From: Burkholderiaceae bacterium
Lineage (GTDB): Bacteria; Pseudomonadota; Gammaproteobacteria; Burkholderiales; Burkholderiaceae_C
Direction of reading: 5' to 3'
NCBI GenBank assembly: GCA_016790175.1
Contig: JAEUPI010000247.1
Coordinates: 1-40,636 of the forward strand
DNA: 40,636 nt
A program made the position numbers and the translations under genes. Positions 17,257-25,622 of this stretch are shown piece after piece. The number at the start of each line of letters is the position of its first letter. The stretch's first letter is position 1. Under the pieces are notes generated by a model. That model had not been told where the DNA came from, searched no databases, and saw nothing but the letters and a program-made list of their open reading frames with translations.

Positions 17257-19062
17257 ATGACCATGAACCGACTCGCCTCGCTGTTGTTGGCCTTCGTCGC
17301 GGCCACGGCCCTCGCGCAGGCGCCCGAGCGCAAGGTGCTGCGCCTGGCGTTCACGCGCGCCGAGACCAGCTTCGATCCGGCGCGCATCGTCGACCTCTAC
17401 TCGCGCAACGTCACGGCGCACATCTTCGAGTCGCCGCTCACCTACGACCATCTGGCGCGGCCGTTCAAGTACCGGCTGCTGACCGCCGCGGCGATGCCGG
17501 AGCATTCAGACGACTACCGCGTCTGGACCGTCAAGATCCGGCCAGGCATCTACTTTGCGGACGACCCGGCATTCAAGGGCAAGAAGCGCGAGTTGGTCGC
17601 CGCCGACTACGTGTATGCGTGGAAGCGCATCGTCGACCCCAGGAACAAGAGCCCGATCGCGGCCAGTCTCCTCGAGGAAGGCTTCGTCGGGCTCGCGGCG
17701 CTGCGCGAGGAGGCCGTCAAGGGCAACAAGCCGTTCGACTACGACAAGCCGATCGCGGGCCTTTCGGCGCCGGACCGCTACACATTCCGCGTGCAGCTCG
17801 ATGAGGCGCGCCCGCACTTCGTCAGCACCTTTGCCGGGTCGAGTCTGCTCGGCGCCGTGTCGCGCGAGGTCGTTGAGTTCTATGGCGACCAGATCGATGC
17901 GCACCCCGTAGGCACCGGCCCGTTCAAGCTGAAGAGCTGGCGCCGCAGCTCCGAGATCGTGCTCGAGCGCAACCCGACGTACCGCGAGCGTTTCTACGAG
18001 GCCGAACCGGCGTCGGGCGATGCAGCGGGCCAGGCTATCGCCACCCGCTTCATGGGACAGCGGCTGCCGATGGTCGACGAAGTGCGCATCGCGATCATCG
18101 AGCAGAGCCAGCCGATGTGGCTCAGCTTCCTGAATGCCGAGGTGGATGCGCTGGCCACCAACGCCGGGCGTGTGCCGCCTGACTTTCTTGCGCTGGCGAT
18201 GCCGGGCGGCAAGCTGGCGCCGTTTCTGGCCAAGCGCGGCATCCAGGGCATCCGGAACCTGAACTCGGATTCCGGTCTGGCGTACTTCAACATGGAAGAT
18301 CCGGTGATTGGCGGCTACACGCCCGAAAAGATCGCACTGCGCCGTGCGTTCTCGCTCGCCTACGACACCGATGTCGAGATCCGTCAGATCCGCCGCGGCG
18401 GCATTCGCGCGCAGTCGCCGGTGGTGCCGCACACCGTGGGTTACGACCCTGCGTTCAAGAGCGAGATGAGCGACTACGACCCCCCACGGGCCCGCGCGCT
18501 GCTGGACCTGTATGGCTACATCGATCGCGACGGCGACGGCTGGCGCGACCAGCCCGACGGCCGACCGCTGGTGATCGAGATGGCGTCACAGCCCGACGAC
18601 CTGACCCGCAAGTTCGACGAGCTGTGGAAGAAGAACCTCAACGCGATCGGCGTCCGCATCGAGTTCAAGCCCGCGCAGTGGCCGGAGAACCTCAAGGCGG
18701 CGCGCGCCGGCAAGCTGCAGATGTGGATGCTCGGCTCCTCTGCGGCCAGTCCGGACGGCCAAGGCGCGCTGGCGCGGCTGTTCGGCCCGCAATCGGCCAA
18801 CCAGAACCTCGCGCGCTTTCGCAACGACGAGTTCGATCGCGTCTACGAGCGCATGCGTGTGATCCCGGACGGGCCGGAGCGCGAACAGCTGTTCCTTCGC
18901 GCCAAGCAGCTCGCGGCCGCCTACATGCCCTACAAGCACACGGCGCACCGCATGGAAGCCGATATGCTCCATCCCTGGGTCGGCGGCTATCGCCGACCAC
19001 TGTTCTGGCTGGAATGGTGGCACATGGTCGACATCGACCATGGCAAGCGCTCGAAGAACTGA
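17257..19062 (+). CDS. ABC transporter substrate-binding protein, family 5 (paralogue 3)
   Basis: This is the third tandem binding protein, 601 aa. A Sec-type leader is visible (MTMNRLASLLLAFVAATALA with an AQA cleavage context), and ATG at 17263 is an equally possible start. Conserved blocks shared with the two upstream paralogues include KVLRLAFTRAETSFDPARIV, VGTGPFKLKSWRRSSEIVLE, DPVIGGYTPEKIALRRAFSL, the DRDGDGW loop at 18523-18543, and AYMPYKHTAHRMEADMLHPW. It begins 8 nt after paralogue 2 and ends 2 nt before acetoacetyl-CoA synthetase, so all four lie on one probable transcript. The local replacements around the ligand pocket suggest a different ligand from the others. Confidence 0.92.
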   Translation: MTMNRLASLLLAFVAATALAQAPERKVLRLAFTRAETSFDPARIVDLYSRNVTAHIFESPLTYDHLARPFKYRLLTAAAMPEHSDDYRVWTVKIRPGIYFADDPAFKGKKRELVAADYVYAWKRIVDPRNKSPIAASLLEEGFVGLAALREEAVKGNKPFDYDKPIAGLSAPDRYTFRVQLDEARPHFVSTFAGSSLLGAVSREVVEFYGDQIDAHPVGTGPFKLKSWRRSSEIVLERNPTYRERFYEAEPASGDAAGQAIATRFMGQRLPMVDEVRIAIIEQSQPMWLSFLNAEVDALATNAGRVPPDFLALAMPGGKLAPFLAKRGIQGIRNLNSDSGLAYFNMEDPVIGGYTPEKIALRRAFSLAYDTDVEIRQIRRGGIRAQSPVVPHTVGYDPAFKSEMSDYDPPRARALLDLYGYIDRDGDGWRDQPDGRPLVIEMASQPDDLTRKFDELWKKNLNAIGVRIEFKPAQWPENLKAARAGKLQMWMLGSSAASPDGQGALARLFGPQSANQNLARFRNDEFDRVYERMRVIPDGPEREQLFLRAKQLAAAYMPYKHTAHRMEADMLHPWVGGYRRPLFWLEWWHMVDIDHGKRSKN

Positions 19063-19064
19063 AC

Positions 19065-21059
19065 ATGATCCCCGCGCAACTGCCCGAACCCCGCCTGGCG
19101 CGATATCAGCGCTTCCTGAAGGACTCCCGCGGCCTGACATTCGACGACTACGACGCGCTATGGCGCTGGTCGGTGGGCGATTTGCGCGGCTTCTGGGCCT
19201 CGATCTGGGACTACTTCGATGTCGAGTCGCCGACGCCATACACGACGGTGCTCGATGCCGAGTGCATGCCCGGGGCGAAATGGTTCGCAGGCAGCCAAGT
19301 CAATCTGGCGCGCCAGGTCTTTCGCCATGCCGATGCCGCACACCGGGTCGGGCACCCGGCGCTCGTGTTCGCCGATGAGGCGCTGCTGGCGCAGGGCCGG
19401 CTGCAGGAAGTGTCCTGGCCGGAGCTGCAGCAGCAGGTGGCCGCGTTCGCGCGTGCACTCCAGGCGATGGGCGTGCAGCGCGGCGACCGCGTCTGCGCGG
19501 TGTTGCCCAATACGCCGCAGACGGTGGCCGTGTTTCTCGCGGTCGCGAGCCTCGGCGCGATCTGGAGCATCTGTTCGCCCGACATGGGGCCGGTCGCGGT
19601 GCTCGACCGGTTTCGCCAGATCGAGCCGAAGGTGCTGGTGGCCTGCGACGGCTACACCTGGGGCGGCGTGTTCTACGACCGGCGCGCGCATGTCGACGAA
19701 CTGCTCGCCTCGCTGCCCAGTGTGCGGCAGTCGGTGCGCGGTCCACGCATCGGCGCGCTGCTCGCGGGCCCGACGACGCACGACTCACCGTTCGAGCCCG
19801 AGTGGCTGCCGTTCGACCATCCGCTGTGGATCGTCTACTCCAGCGGCACCACCGGATTGCCCAAGCCGATCGTGCACGGACATGGCGGCATCCTCGTGGA
19901 GTTCCTGAAGGGCTCACTTCATAACAACCTCGGTCCCACGATCGAGACCGGCGACCGCTTTCACTGGTTCAGCACCACCGGCTGGATCATGTGGAATGCC
20001 CAGCTGGCCGGGTTGCTCGGCGGCACCACCGTGTGCATCTACGACGGCAGCCCGGGCGGCCCCTCGAAAGCGCCCGACTGGAGCACGCTGTGGCGCTTTG
20101 CCGGCTTGGCCCGATGTACCTTCTTCGGTGCCGGTGCGGCATTCTTCGCCAGTTGCCTGAAGGCCGATGTGAGGCCCATGGACGCGGCGGACCTTTCGGC
20201 GCTGCGCGCCGTCGGCTCGACCGGCTCGCCGCTGTCGGAGGAGTGCCACGACTGGATCTGGCAGCGCTGCCCCAAGGTGGAAGGCCGCGACATCTGGATC
20301 GACGCCATCAGCGGCGGCACCGACTTCGCCGGGGCGTTCGTCGGCGGCAACGTGATGCTGCCGCAACATCGCGGCGTGATGCAGTGCCGCTGGCTCGGTG
20401 CGGCGGTCGAGGCTTGGAACGAGCAGGGCCAACCGCTGCGGGACGAAGTGGGCGAGCTGGTCTGTACCAAGCCGATTCCGTCGATGCCGCTCTACTTCTG
20501 GGGCGACGAGGGCGGGGCACGCTATCGCGACAGCTACTTCGACATGTTCGCCGAAGGCAATGGGAAACCTGCGGTCTGGCGCCACGGCGACTGGATCCGC
20601 ATCACGCCCGAAGGCGGTGCCGTCATCTACGGCCGCAGCGACGCCACGATCAACCGCCATGGCGTGCGCATGGGCACCGCCGAGCTCTATCGCGCGGTGG
20701 AATCGCTGCCGGAAGTGCTCGACAGTCTGGTGGTCGACTTGGAGTATCTGGGGCGTGAAAGCTGGATGCCGCTGTTCGTCGTGCTCCGACCGGGCCTCAC
20801 GCTCGACGACGATCTGGTCGCGCGCATCAAGGCGGCGGTCAAGATCGCCTTGTCGCCGCGTCACGTGCCCAACGACGTGTTCCAGGTCGGCGCCATACCG
20901 CGCACGCTGTCAGGCAAGAAGATGGAGCTGCCGGTGAAGAAACTGCTGATGGGCGCCGACCCGGCGAGCGTGCTCAGGCGCGACGCGATGGCCAACGCTG
21001 ACAGTGTGGACTGGTTCATCGACCTCGCGCGCGGGCGAACCGCGAGCGCGCGAACCTGA
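19065..21059 (+). CDS. Acetoacetate-CoA ligase (acetoacetyl-CoA synthetase)
   Basis: This 664-aa ANL-superfamily enzyme activates acetoacetate with ATP and CoA. Its N-terminus (FDDYDALWRWSVGDLRGFWA, then DYFDVESPTPYTTVL) is typical of AacS, as are AKWFAGSQVNLARQVFRHAD, the P-loop YSSGTTGLPKPIVHGHGG, and WIDAISGGTDFAGAFVGGN. The A8 hinge and catalytic lysine region is YGRSDATINRHGVRMGTAE with SGKKMELPVKKLL at the C-terminus. Function: salvage of ketone bodies or acetoacetate from polyhydroxybutyrate breakdown. ATG 19065 is 2 nt after the third binding protein's stop, so it probably depends on that transcript. It converges on trxC, 8 bp apart. Confidence 0.92.
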   Translation: MIPAQLPEPRLARYQRFLKDSRGLTFDDYDALWRWSVGDLRGFWASIWDYFDVESPTPYTTVLDAECMPGAKWFAGSQVNLARQVFRHADAAHRVGHPALVFADEALLAQGRLQEVSWPELQQQVAAFARALQAMGVQRGDRVCAVLPNTPQTVAVFLAVASLGAIWSICSPDMGPVAVLDRFRQIEPKVLVACDGYTWGGVFYDRRAHVDELLASLPSVRQSVRGPRIGALLAGPTTHDSPFEPEWLPFDHPLWIVYSSGTTGLPKPIVHGHGGILVEFLKGSLHNNLGPTIETGDRFHWFSTTGWIMWNAQLAGLLGGTTVCIYDGSPGGPSKAPDWSTLWRFAGLARCTFFGAGAAFFASCLKADVRPMDAADLSALRAVGSTGSPLSEECHDWIWQRCPKVEGRDIWIDAISGGTDFAGAFVGGNVMLPQHRGVMQCRWLGAAVEAWNEQGQPLRDEVGELVCTKPIPSMPLYFWGDEGGARYRDSYFDMFAEGNGKPAVWRHGDWIRITPEGGAVIYGRSDATINRHGVRMGTAELYRAVESLPEVLDSLVVDLEYLGRESWMPLFVVLRPGLTLDDDLVARIKAAVKIALSPRHVPNDVFQVGAIPRTLSGKKMELPVKKLLMGADPASVLRRDAMANADSVDWFIDLARGRTASART

Positions 21060-21071
21060 AGCTGTCTTCAG
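21056..21071. other. Short hairpin spanning the convergent aacS and trxC stop codons
   Basis: CTGAAG and CTTCAG form a perfect 6-bp stem with a 4-nt loop that contains both the aacS and trxC stop codons. Neither strand has a T tract. It is the only structure in the 8-bp gap and could be a weak bidirectional mRNA end. Confidence 0.25.
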
Positions 21072-21490
21072 CTGGCGAATTGCACGATCTGCGCCGCCGG
21101 CAAGGCGCCCGAGGAACGCGCGCTCTCCTGGCCGTTGTCCAGCCGAAGCAGGGTCGGAATGCTGCGGATGCCGAATCGACCGGCAAGCGTTGGGTTCTCG
21201 TCGCTGTTGACCTTGACCAGCAGCGCCTTGCCGCGCAGCGATGCCGCCGCGGCGTCGAACTGCGGCGCCATCGCACGGCAGGGCCCGCACCAGGGCGCCC
21301 AGAAGTCCACCACCACCGGCAGATCGGTCGCGGCGACAACGGCATCGAAGCGCGCATCGTCGAGCACCACCGGATGGCCATCGAGCAACTCCTGTCCGCA
21401 GCGTCCGCAGACGGGTTGTTCACCTAGCCGTTGCCGCGGAATCCTGTTCTTCGCCCCGCAGTGCGGGCAGCCGACATGTAAGGTCTCCAT
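21068..21490 (-). CDS. trxC: Thioredoxin TrxC (thioredoxin 2)
   Basis: This 140-aa thioredoxin has an N-terminal zinc ribbon. Zinc ligands are C8/C11 (CPHC) and C28/C31 (CGRC), and the redox site WCGPC has C68 and C71, inside VVVDFWAPWCGPCRAMAPQF. The cis-proline segment is IRSIPTLL. TrxC reduces protein disulfides in the cytoplasm and is part of the oxidative stress response in E. coli under OxyR; no OxyR site is evident here. It is a single gene on the minus strand, divergent from the ECF sigma gene, with 88 bp between the two starts. Confidence 0.95.
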   Translation of the reverse strand: METLHVGCPHCGAKNRIPRQRLGEQPVCGRCGQELLDGHPVVLDDARFDAVVAATDLPVVVDFWAPWCGPCRAMAPQFDAAAASLRGKALLVKVNSDENPTLAGRFGIRSIPTLLRLDNGQESARSSGALPAAQIVQFAS

Positions 21491-21544
21491 ATGGTCGACG
21501 TTGGCGCAGCGTGGCGGATTTCAAGCCCTCCGGGGCTCCGGCCC

Positions 21545-21572
21545 GGAATAATCGTGGCTTTCGCCGCGTAAG
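21545..21572 (+). promoter_or_regulatory. Candidate ECF-type promoter of the sigma/anti-sigma operon
   Basis: GGAATAA (21545-21551) and CGTAAG (21567-21572) are separated by 15 nt. GGAA-type -35 and CGT-type -10 elements at this spacing are the general form of ECF sigma promoters, and such genes often activate themselves. The ATG at 21579 lies only 6 nt after the -10, so the mRNA would be leaderless or nearly so. Inference from pattern only. Confidence 0.4.
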
Positions 21573-21578
21573 CCGGTC

Positions 21579-22118
21579 ATGCAGGCCAGTGATGTCTTTC
21601 GCCAGCAGCTGCTGGGCGCGATTCCGCGCCTGCGGCGCTACGCACGATCGCTGGTGTTCGACTCAGCCGCGGCCGACGATCTGGTGCAGACCGCGCTCGA
21701 ACGCGCCCTCGCCCACTGGCACCAGTTCGACCAGCGGCGCGATCTGCTGGTTTGGGTGCTCTCGATCGCCCACAACGCGCACATGGACCAGCGGCGGCGC
21801 GACGCACGGGTATCGGTCGTCGAGCCCGAGCGCGCCAGCGCCGAGCAGGACGCTGCGGGTGCCGAGCCTGGCGTCGATGTCGGGCTTCGGCTGGACCTGC
21901 TCAACGCGCTGGCGCACCTGTCGGTCGAGCAGCGCGAACCGCTGCTGCTGGTCAGTGTCGAGCAGCTCACCTATGCAGAGTGCGCCGAGGTGCTGCACAT
22001 TCCCGTGGGCACCGTGATGTCGCGCGTGTCACGCGCGCGCGCTGCTTTGCGCCAATGGCTCGACGGCAGCGCCCGGCCGGTCGGCAGTGTCGGGCGCAAC
22101 CTGAGGCGTGTGATATGA
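21579..22118 (+). CDS. RNA polymerase sigma factor, ECF subfamily
   Basis: This 179-aa ECF sigma factor has the two regions needed for promoter recognition. Region 2 spans about residues 8-75, with the -10 recognition and core-binding segment DDLVQTALERALAHWHQFD followed by WVLSIAHNAHMDQRRRDAR. Region 4 spans about 110-165 and ends in a helix-turn-helix (LTYAECAEVLHIPVGTVMSR, then VSRARAALRQWL). No region 3 is present. It overlaps the next gene by four bases (ATGA), and that gene encodes a membrane anti-sigma factor, so activity is probably controlled by release from it. The inducing signal is not readable; the flanking TrxC and envelope-related genes are only a hint. Confidence 0.93.
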   Translation: MQASDVFRQQLLGAIPRLRRYARSLVFDSAAADDLVQTALERALAHWHQFDQRRDLLVWVLSIAHNAHMDQRRRDARVSVVEPERASAEQDAAGAEPGVDVGLRLDLLNALAHLSVEQREPLLLVSVEQLTYAECAEVLHIPVGTVMSRVSRARAALRQWLDGSARPVGSVGRNLRRVI

Positions 22119-22948
22119 GCTCGCCCACGGTCCAACGCCCCGACGACGAGTTGATCTCGGCCTGGCTCGACGGCGAGGTCGAGGGCGCCGATTGCGAGCG
22201 TGTGCAGGCCTGGCTGCGTGACCATCCGGAGGATGCCGCGATGGTCCGCCTGTGGGCGGCCGATCGCGAGGCGATGCGTGCGCGGCTGGCGTCGGCGCTC
22301 GACGAACCGGTGCCCGAGCGGTTGACGCAGACCGTCTGGCAGGCGCGGCGAGGCGCGAGGGCCGGCCTGGCCTGGCTGCAGGCCGCGATGGCCGCCGGGC
22401 TGTTCCTGGCGGGGGCGCTTGTGGGGTCACTCTGGCTGCGCCAGGGCCCGGAATTGGCTGCCGAAGCACCGCGCTGGACGCAACGGGCCGCCGTCGCGCA
22501 TGCGGTGTTCGCACCCGAGGAGCGCCATCCGGTGGAGGTCAGCGTGCGCACCGGCGACGCGGCGCAGCAGCGCGAGCAGGAGCAACACCTGGCGCGCTGG
22601 CTGACGCGGCGGCTCGCGGTCGACGTGAAGCTGTACGACCTGGGCGACCATGGCTATGAGCTCGTCGGCGGCCGCCTTCTCACCGATGCAAACGGCCCGA
22701 GCGCCCAGCTGATGTACCAGGACCGGGCCGGCCAGCGCGTGACGGTCTATCTGCGCAAGGCCGACCAGGATGTGCCGGCAGCGTTCCGCTACGAGCGCAG
22801 CGGCAACCTCGGCCTGTTCTACTGGGTCGATGGCCACTGCGGCTACGCGCTCGTGGGCCCGCAGCCGCGCGAACAGCTGCTGGCGCTTGCGCAGAGCATC
22901 CACCGGCAGGATCTGCAGACCGACGGCGCATCGACGCCGTCGCGCTGA
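22115..22948 (+). CDS. Membrane-anchored anti-sigma factor
   Basis: This 277-aa bitopic protein is translated with the ECF sigma gene. The cytoplasmic N-terminus (about 1-80) has the anti-sigma opening DDELISAWLDGEVEGADCER followed by an acidic/Leu helix that would bind the sigma factor. It lacks the HxxxCxxC zinc motif. A single membrane helix lies at about 90-108 (AAMAAGLFLAGALVGSLWL). The periplasmic part is unusually long, about 165 residues, with 'DLGDHGYELVGGRLL' and GHCGYALVGPQPREQLLALA, a layout shared with ECF anti-sigma proteins that sense periplasmic stress. Function is inferred from position and architecture. Confidence 0.85.
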   Translation: MSSPTVQRPDDELISAWLDGEVEGADCERVQAWLRDHPEDAAMVRLWAADREAMRARLASALDEPVPERLTQTVWQARRGARAGLAWLQAAMAAGLFLAGALVGSLWLRQGPELAAEAPRWTQRAAVAHAVFAPEERHPVEVSVRTGDAAQQREQEQHLARWLTRRLAVDVKLYDLGDHGYELVGGRLLTDANGPSAQLMYQDRAGQRVTVYLRKADQDVPAAFRYERSGNLGLFYWVDGHCGYALVGPQPREQLLALAQSIHRQDLQTDGASTPSR

Positions 22949-22989
22949 CGTTCAGTCACACGGCGCCGTGACGCGGCTGGACGCGTCCC

Positions 22990-22995
22990 TAGAAT
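22990..22995 (+). promoter_or_regulatory. Candidate -10 element (TAGAAT) for the AmpG-like gene
   Basis: TAGAAT follows GTGACG by 16 nt (22968-22973), giving 4 of 6 and 5 of 6 matches to -35 and -10. It lies only 6 nt before ATG 23002, so either the mRNA is leaderless or the true start is the in-frame ATG at 23032. Confidence 0.4.
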
Positions 22996-23001
22996 CGGCC
23001 G

Positions 23002-24591
23002 ATGCCTCAACCGCTCGCGCCGAGCGCAGCGATGTCCTCGCGTCTGCGCGCAGCGTATCGACTGCTGGTGGTCGCGCTGCTCGGCTTTGCCTCCGGATTG
23101 CCGCTGGCGCTCACCGGTCAGGCGCTGCAGGCCTGGCTCAGCATCGAAGGCCTCGACGTTGCGACGATCGGCTTCTTGAGCCTGGTGGGTCTGCCCTATA
23201 CGTTCAAGTTTCTCTGGGCGCCGCTGATGGACCGCTTCGAGATCTGGCCGATGCTGGGTCGGCGCCGCGGCTGGCTGGTGTTGTCGCAGCTCGCCCTGGC
23301 GCTTGCGCTGTGGGCGCTGGCCTCGACCTCGCCGAGGCAATCGCTGCAGGTCTTTGCGCTGCTGGCGCTGGCGGTGGCCTTCGTTTCGGCGTCACAGGAC
23401 GTGGTGATCGACGCCTACCGCACCGATCTGTTGTCGGCCGCCGAGCGCGGCCTCGGCTCCTCGCTCAACGTGCTCGGTTACCGGCTGGCGATGATCGTCT
23501 CGGGCGGCCTGGCGCTGATCTGGACCGATGCCGCGCAAGGTGGCGGCTGGACCTGGCCCGAGGTGTACCGCACGATGTCGGCCTGGATGGTCGGCGCCGC
23601 ATTGCTCTCGGCGTTTGCACTGCCGCGTCTGCGCGAGGTGGAGGCACCGCGCAGCGCGGCGCGGCACGATCTGTACGGCTTCCTGGCCGTGCTCGCCGCG
23701 GTGGCCATGGGCTATGTGCTGACGCTGCACGTCGGCACCCGCCTGACCGAGTGGGCGCTGTCACCGCTGTTCGAGGGCAGTGCGATGGCGGCCGCGCTGA
23801 AGGCGCGCTGGATCGACCTGGCTGCGCTGCTGCTGGGCATCGCGTTCACCTTCCCGCTGGCCGCCTGGGCCGCACGGCGCGCGCGCTTTCACACGCTCCT
23901 GTCGGGGCTGGCGAACTACTTTTCGCAGCCGGGCGCTGTCGGGTTTCTGTGGCTGATCGTGCTCTACAAGCTCGGCGACGCGTTCGCGGGATCGCTGATG
24001 ACGCCGTTTCTCTTGCAGGCCATGGCCTTCAGCGCGGCGGAAGTGGGTGTGGTCAACAAGATCATCGGGCTGTGGCTGACCATCGGCGGCGCGCTGTTGG
24101 GCGGCGCGCTGATGCTCAAGCTGGGGCTGTGGCGCGCACTGCTGCTCTTCGGCCTGCTGCAGCTGGCCAGCAATCTCGGCTTCTGGTGGCTTGCCGTTTC
24201 GGGCAAGGGCCTGTTGCCCGGGCTCACGATTCCGGCGTTCGATTGGGGCTTCGTCAAGCTCTCGCTGCCTACGCCGGTCGATGGCGGGCTGCTGATGGTG
24301 ATCGCGGCCGAGAACCTCTCGGGCGGCATGGGCACGGCGGCCTTCGTCGCTTTCCTGATGAGCCTGTGCAACCAGCGCTTCACGGCCACCCAGTACGCGC
24401 TGCTGAGCGCGTTCGCGGCGATCGGTCGGGTCTGGGTCGGTCCGCTCGCCGGTGTGCTGGCCGAAACGATCGGTTGGCCGGACTTCTTCGTCGTCAGCTT
24501 GGTGCTGGGCGCGCCGGCGATCCTGATGCTGTGGTGGCAGCGCGCGGCCATCCGTGCGCTGGAGTCGCCGAGCGCAGACGCCAACCGCTGA
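23002..24591 (+). CDS. AmpG-like MFS permease (muropeptide/drug transporter family)
   Basis: This 529-aa major facilitator superfamily protein has about 12-14 hydrophobic helices. The opening (LLVVALLGFASGLPLALTGQ followed by LQAWL) and the loop LPYTFKFLWAPLMDRFEI are characteristic of AmpG, which imports anhydromuropeptides for cell-wall recycling. Later blocks VSASQDVVIDAYRTDLLS, LGYRLAMIVSGGLALI and FVAFLMSLCNQRFTATQYAL also match the family. A second possible start is the ATG at 23032. It is not next to a beta-lactamase or AmpR gene. The assignment as a true muropeptide permease, rather than a related transporter, is probable but not proven. Confidence 0.85.
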   Translation: MPQPLAPSAAMSSRLRAAYRLLVVALLGFASGLPLALTGQALQAWLSIEGLDVATIGFLSLVGLPYTFKFLWAPLMDRFEIWPMLGRRRGWLVLSQLALALALWALASTSPRQSLQVFALLALAVAFVSASQDVVIDAYRTDLLSAAERGLGSSLNVLGYRLAMIVSGGLALIWTDAAQGGGWTWPEVYRTMSAWMVGAALLSAFALPRLREVEAPRSAARHDLYGFLAVLAAVAMGYVLTLHVGTRLTEWALSPLFEGSAMAAALKARWIDLAALLLGIAFTFPLAAWAARRARFHTLLSGLANYFSQPGAVGFLWLIVLYKLGDAFAGSLMTPFLLQAMAFSAAEVGVVNKIIGLWLTIGGALLGGALMLKLGLWRALLLFGLLQLASNLGFWWLAVSGKGLLPGLTIPAFDWGFVKLSLPTPVDGGLLMVIAAENLSGGMGTAAFVAFLMSLCNQRFTATQYALLSAFAAIGRVWVGPLAGVLAETIGWPDFFVVSLVLGAPAILMLWWQRAAIRALESPSADANR

Positions 24592-24618
24592 GCGCCCACT
24601 TTCGTTGAAGGCGCTGCC

Positions 24619-24624
24619 TAGAAT
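24619..24624 (+). promoter_or_regulatory. Candidate -10 element (TAGAAT) for the M48 metalloprotease gene
   Basis: The string GCCTAGAATCC lies 39 nt before ATG 24664. It repeats the -10-like word found before kdsD and the AmpG-like gene. No clear -35 is present. Confidence 0.3.
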
Positions 24625-24663
24625 CCCTGGAACCCGCTACAGGCGGGGCGATCCCAGACGAAC

Positions 24664-25602
24664 ATGGATGAAATGTTCCGGACCGACGCCACGATCGATG
24701 CGCCGCATCGTTTGGGTTGCCGCTGCGCCTTGCACGGCCGCCGACTGTTCACCGGTGCGCTGGTCGGCGCAGCCGCTTTGCCGGGCCCGGTGCTGGCGCA
24801 GACGATTCCCGAGTGCAAGCGCAGCGGTTTCACCAAGGTGGTATCTGCGCAGCAGATCGAGCAGGCCGCCGGGCAGCAGTACACCCAGATGCTGCAGCAG
24901 GCCGCGGGCAAAAAGGCCTTGGGGCCGAAGGACCACCCGCAGGTGCAGCGGCTGCGTACGATCGCCGAGCGCATGATCCCGTTCACGAGCGAGTGCAACG
25001 GTTCCGCCGCGAACTGGAAATGGGAGGTCAACCTGCTCGGCTCGAACGAGCTCAACGCGTTCTGCATGCCGGGCGGCAAGATCGCGTTCTACTGGGGCAT
25101 CCTGGCCCGTCTGCAGCTCGACGACGACGAAGTGGCCGCGATCATGGGCCACGAGGTGTCGCATGCCCTGCTCGAGCATGCACGCGAACGAATGGGCAAG
25201 ACGATGGCCACTCGCGGCGCGATCGAGATCGGCGCGGCGATCTTCGGCCTCGGCAGCGCCGGCCGCGCGCTCGGCGACATCGGCGGCCAGCTCCTCACGC
25301 TGCGTTTCTCGCGCGACGATGAATCCGAGGCCGACGCGCTGGGCCTGATCCTCTCGGCGCGCGCCGGCTACGACCCGCGCGGCGGCGTCACGCTGTGGCA
25401 GAAGATGCTCGCCGCGAACAAGGGGGCGCCGCCGCAGTGGCTGTCGACGCACCCGTCGGGCGAGACACGCATCCGCGACCTCGAGGCTCGGATACCGAAG
25501 GTGCAGCCGCTGTTCGAGGCCGCGCCGAAACCGGCACGCCGATTCGGTCCGCCGCCCGCGAAGGAAGCCGCAGCCGCCGGCAGCGCCAGCGCAGGTCGTT
25601 GA
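24664..25602 (+). CDS. M48 family metalloprotease, exported
   Basis: This 312-aa zinc metalloprotease carries HEVSH with H163, E164 and H167, and the third ligand E222 in DDESEAD. The order (export signal, protease domain starting near residue 70, proline/alanine-rich tail) resembles the periplasmic BepA/YfgC and LoiP group but without TPR repeats. The N-terminus has a Cys-rich stretch (RLGCRCALH) before GRRLFTGALVGAAALPGPVL with a cleavage-like LAQ, reminiscent of a twin-arginine signal. The substrate is unknown; the family degrades misassembled envelope proteins. It converges on the MBL gene, 20 bp away. The start at 24664 is the first ATG and is not backed by a strong ribosome-binding site. 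Confidence 0.87.
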   Translation: MDEMFRTDATIDAPHRLGCRCALHGRRLFTGALVGAAALPGPVLAQTIPECKRSGFTKVVSAQQIEQAAGQQYTQMLQQAAGKKALGPKDHPQVQRLRTIAERMIPFTSECNGSAANWKWEVNLLGSNELNAFCMPGGKIAFYWGILARLQLDDDEVAAIMGHEVSHALLEHARERMGKTMATRGAIEIGAAIFGLGSAGRALGDIGGQLLTLRFSRDDESEADALGLILSARAGYDPRGGVTLWQKMLAANKGAPPQWLSTHPSGETRIRDLEARIPKVQPLFEAAPKPARRFGPPPAKEAAAAGSASAGR

Positions 25603-25622
25603 CGCGCCGTCATCGGTGTCGG

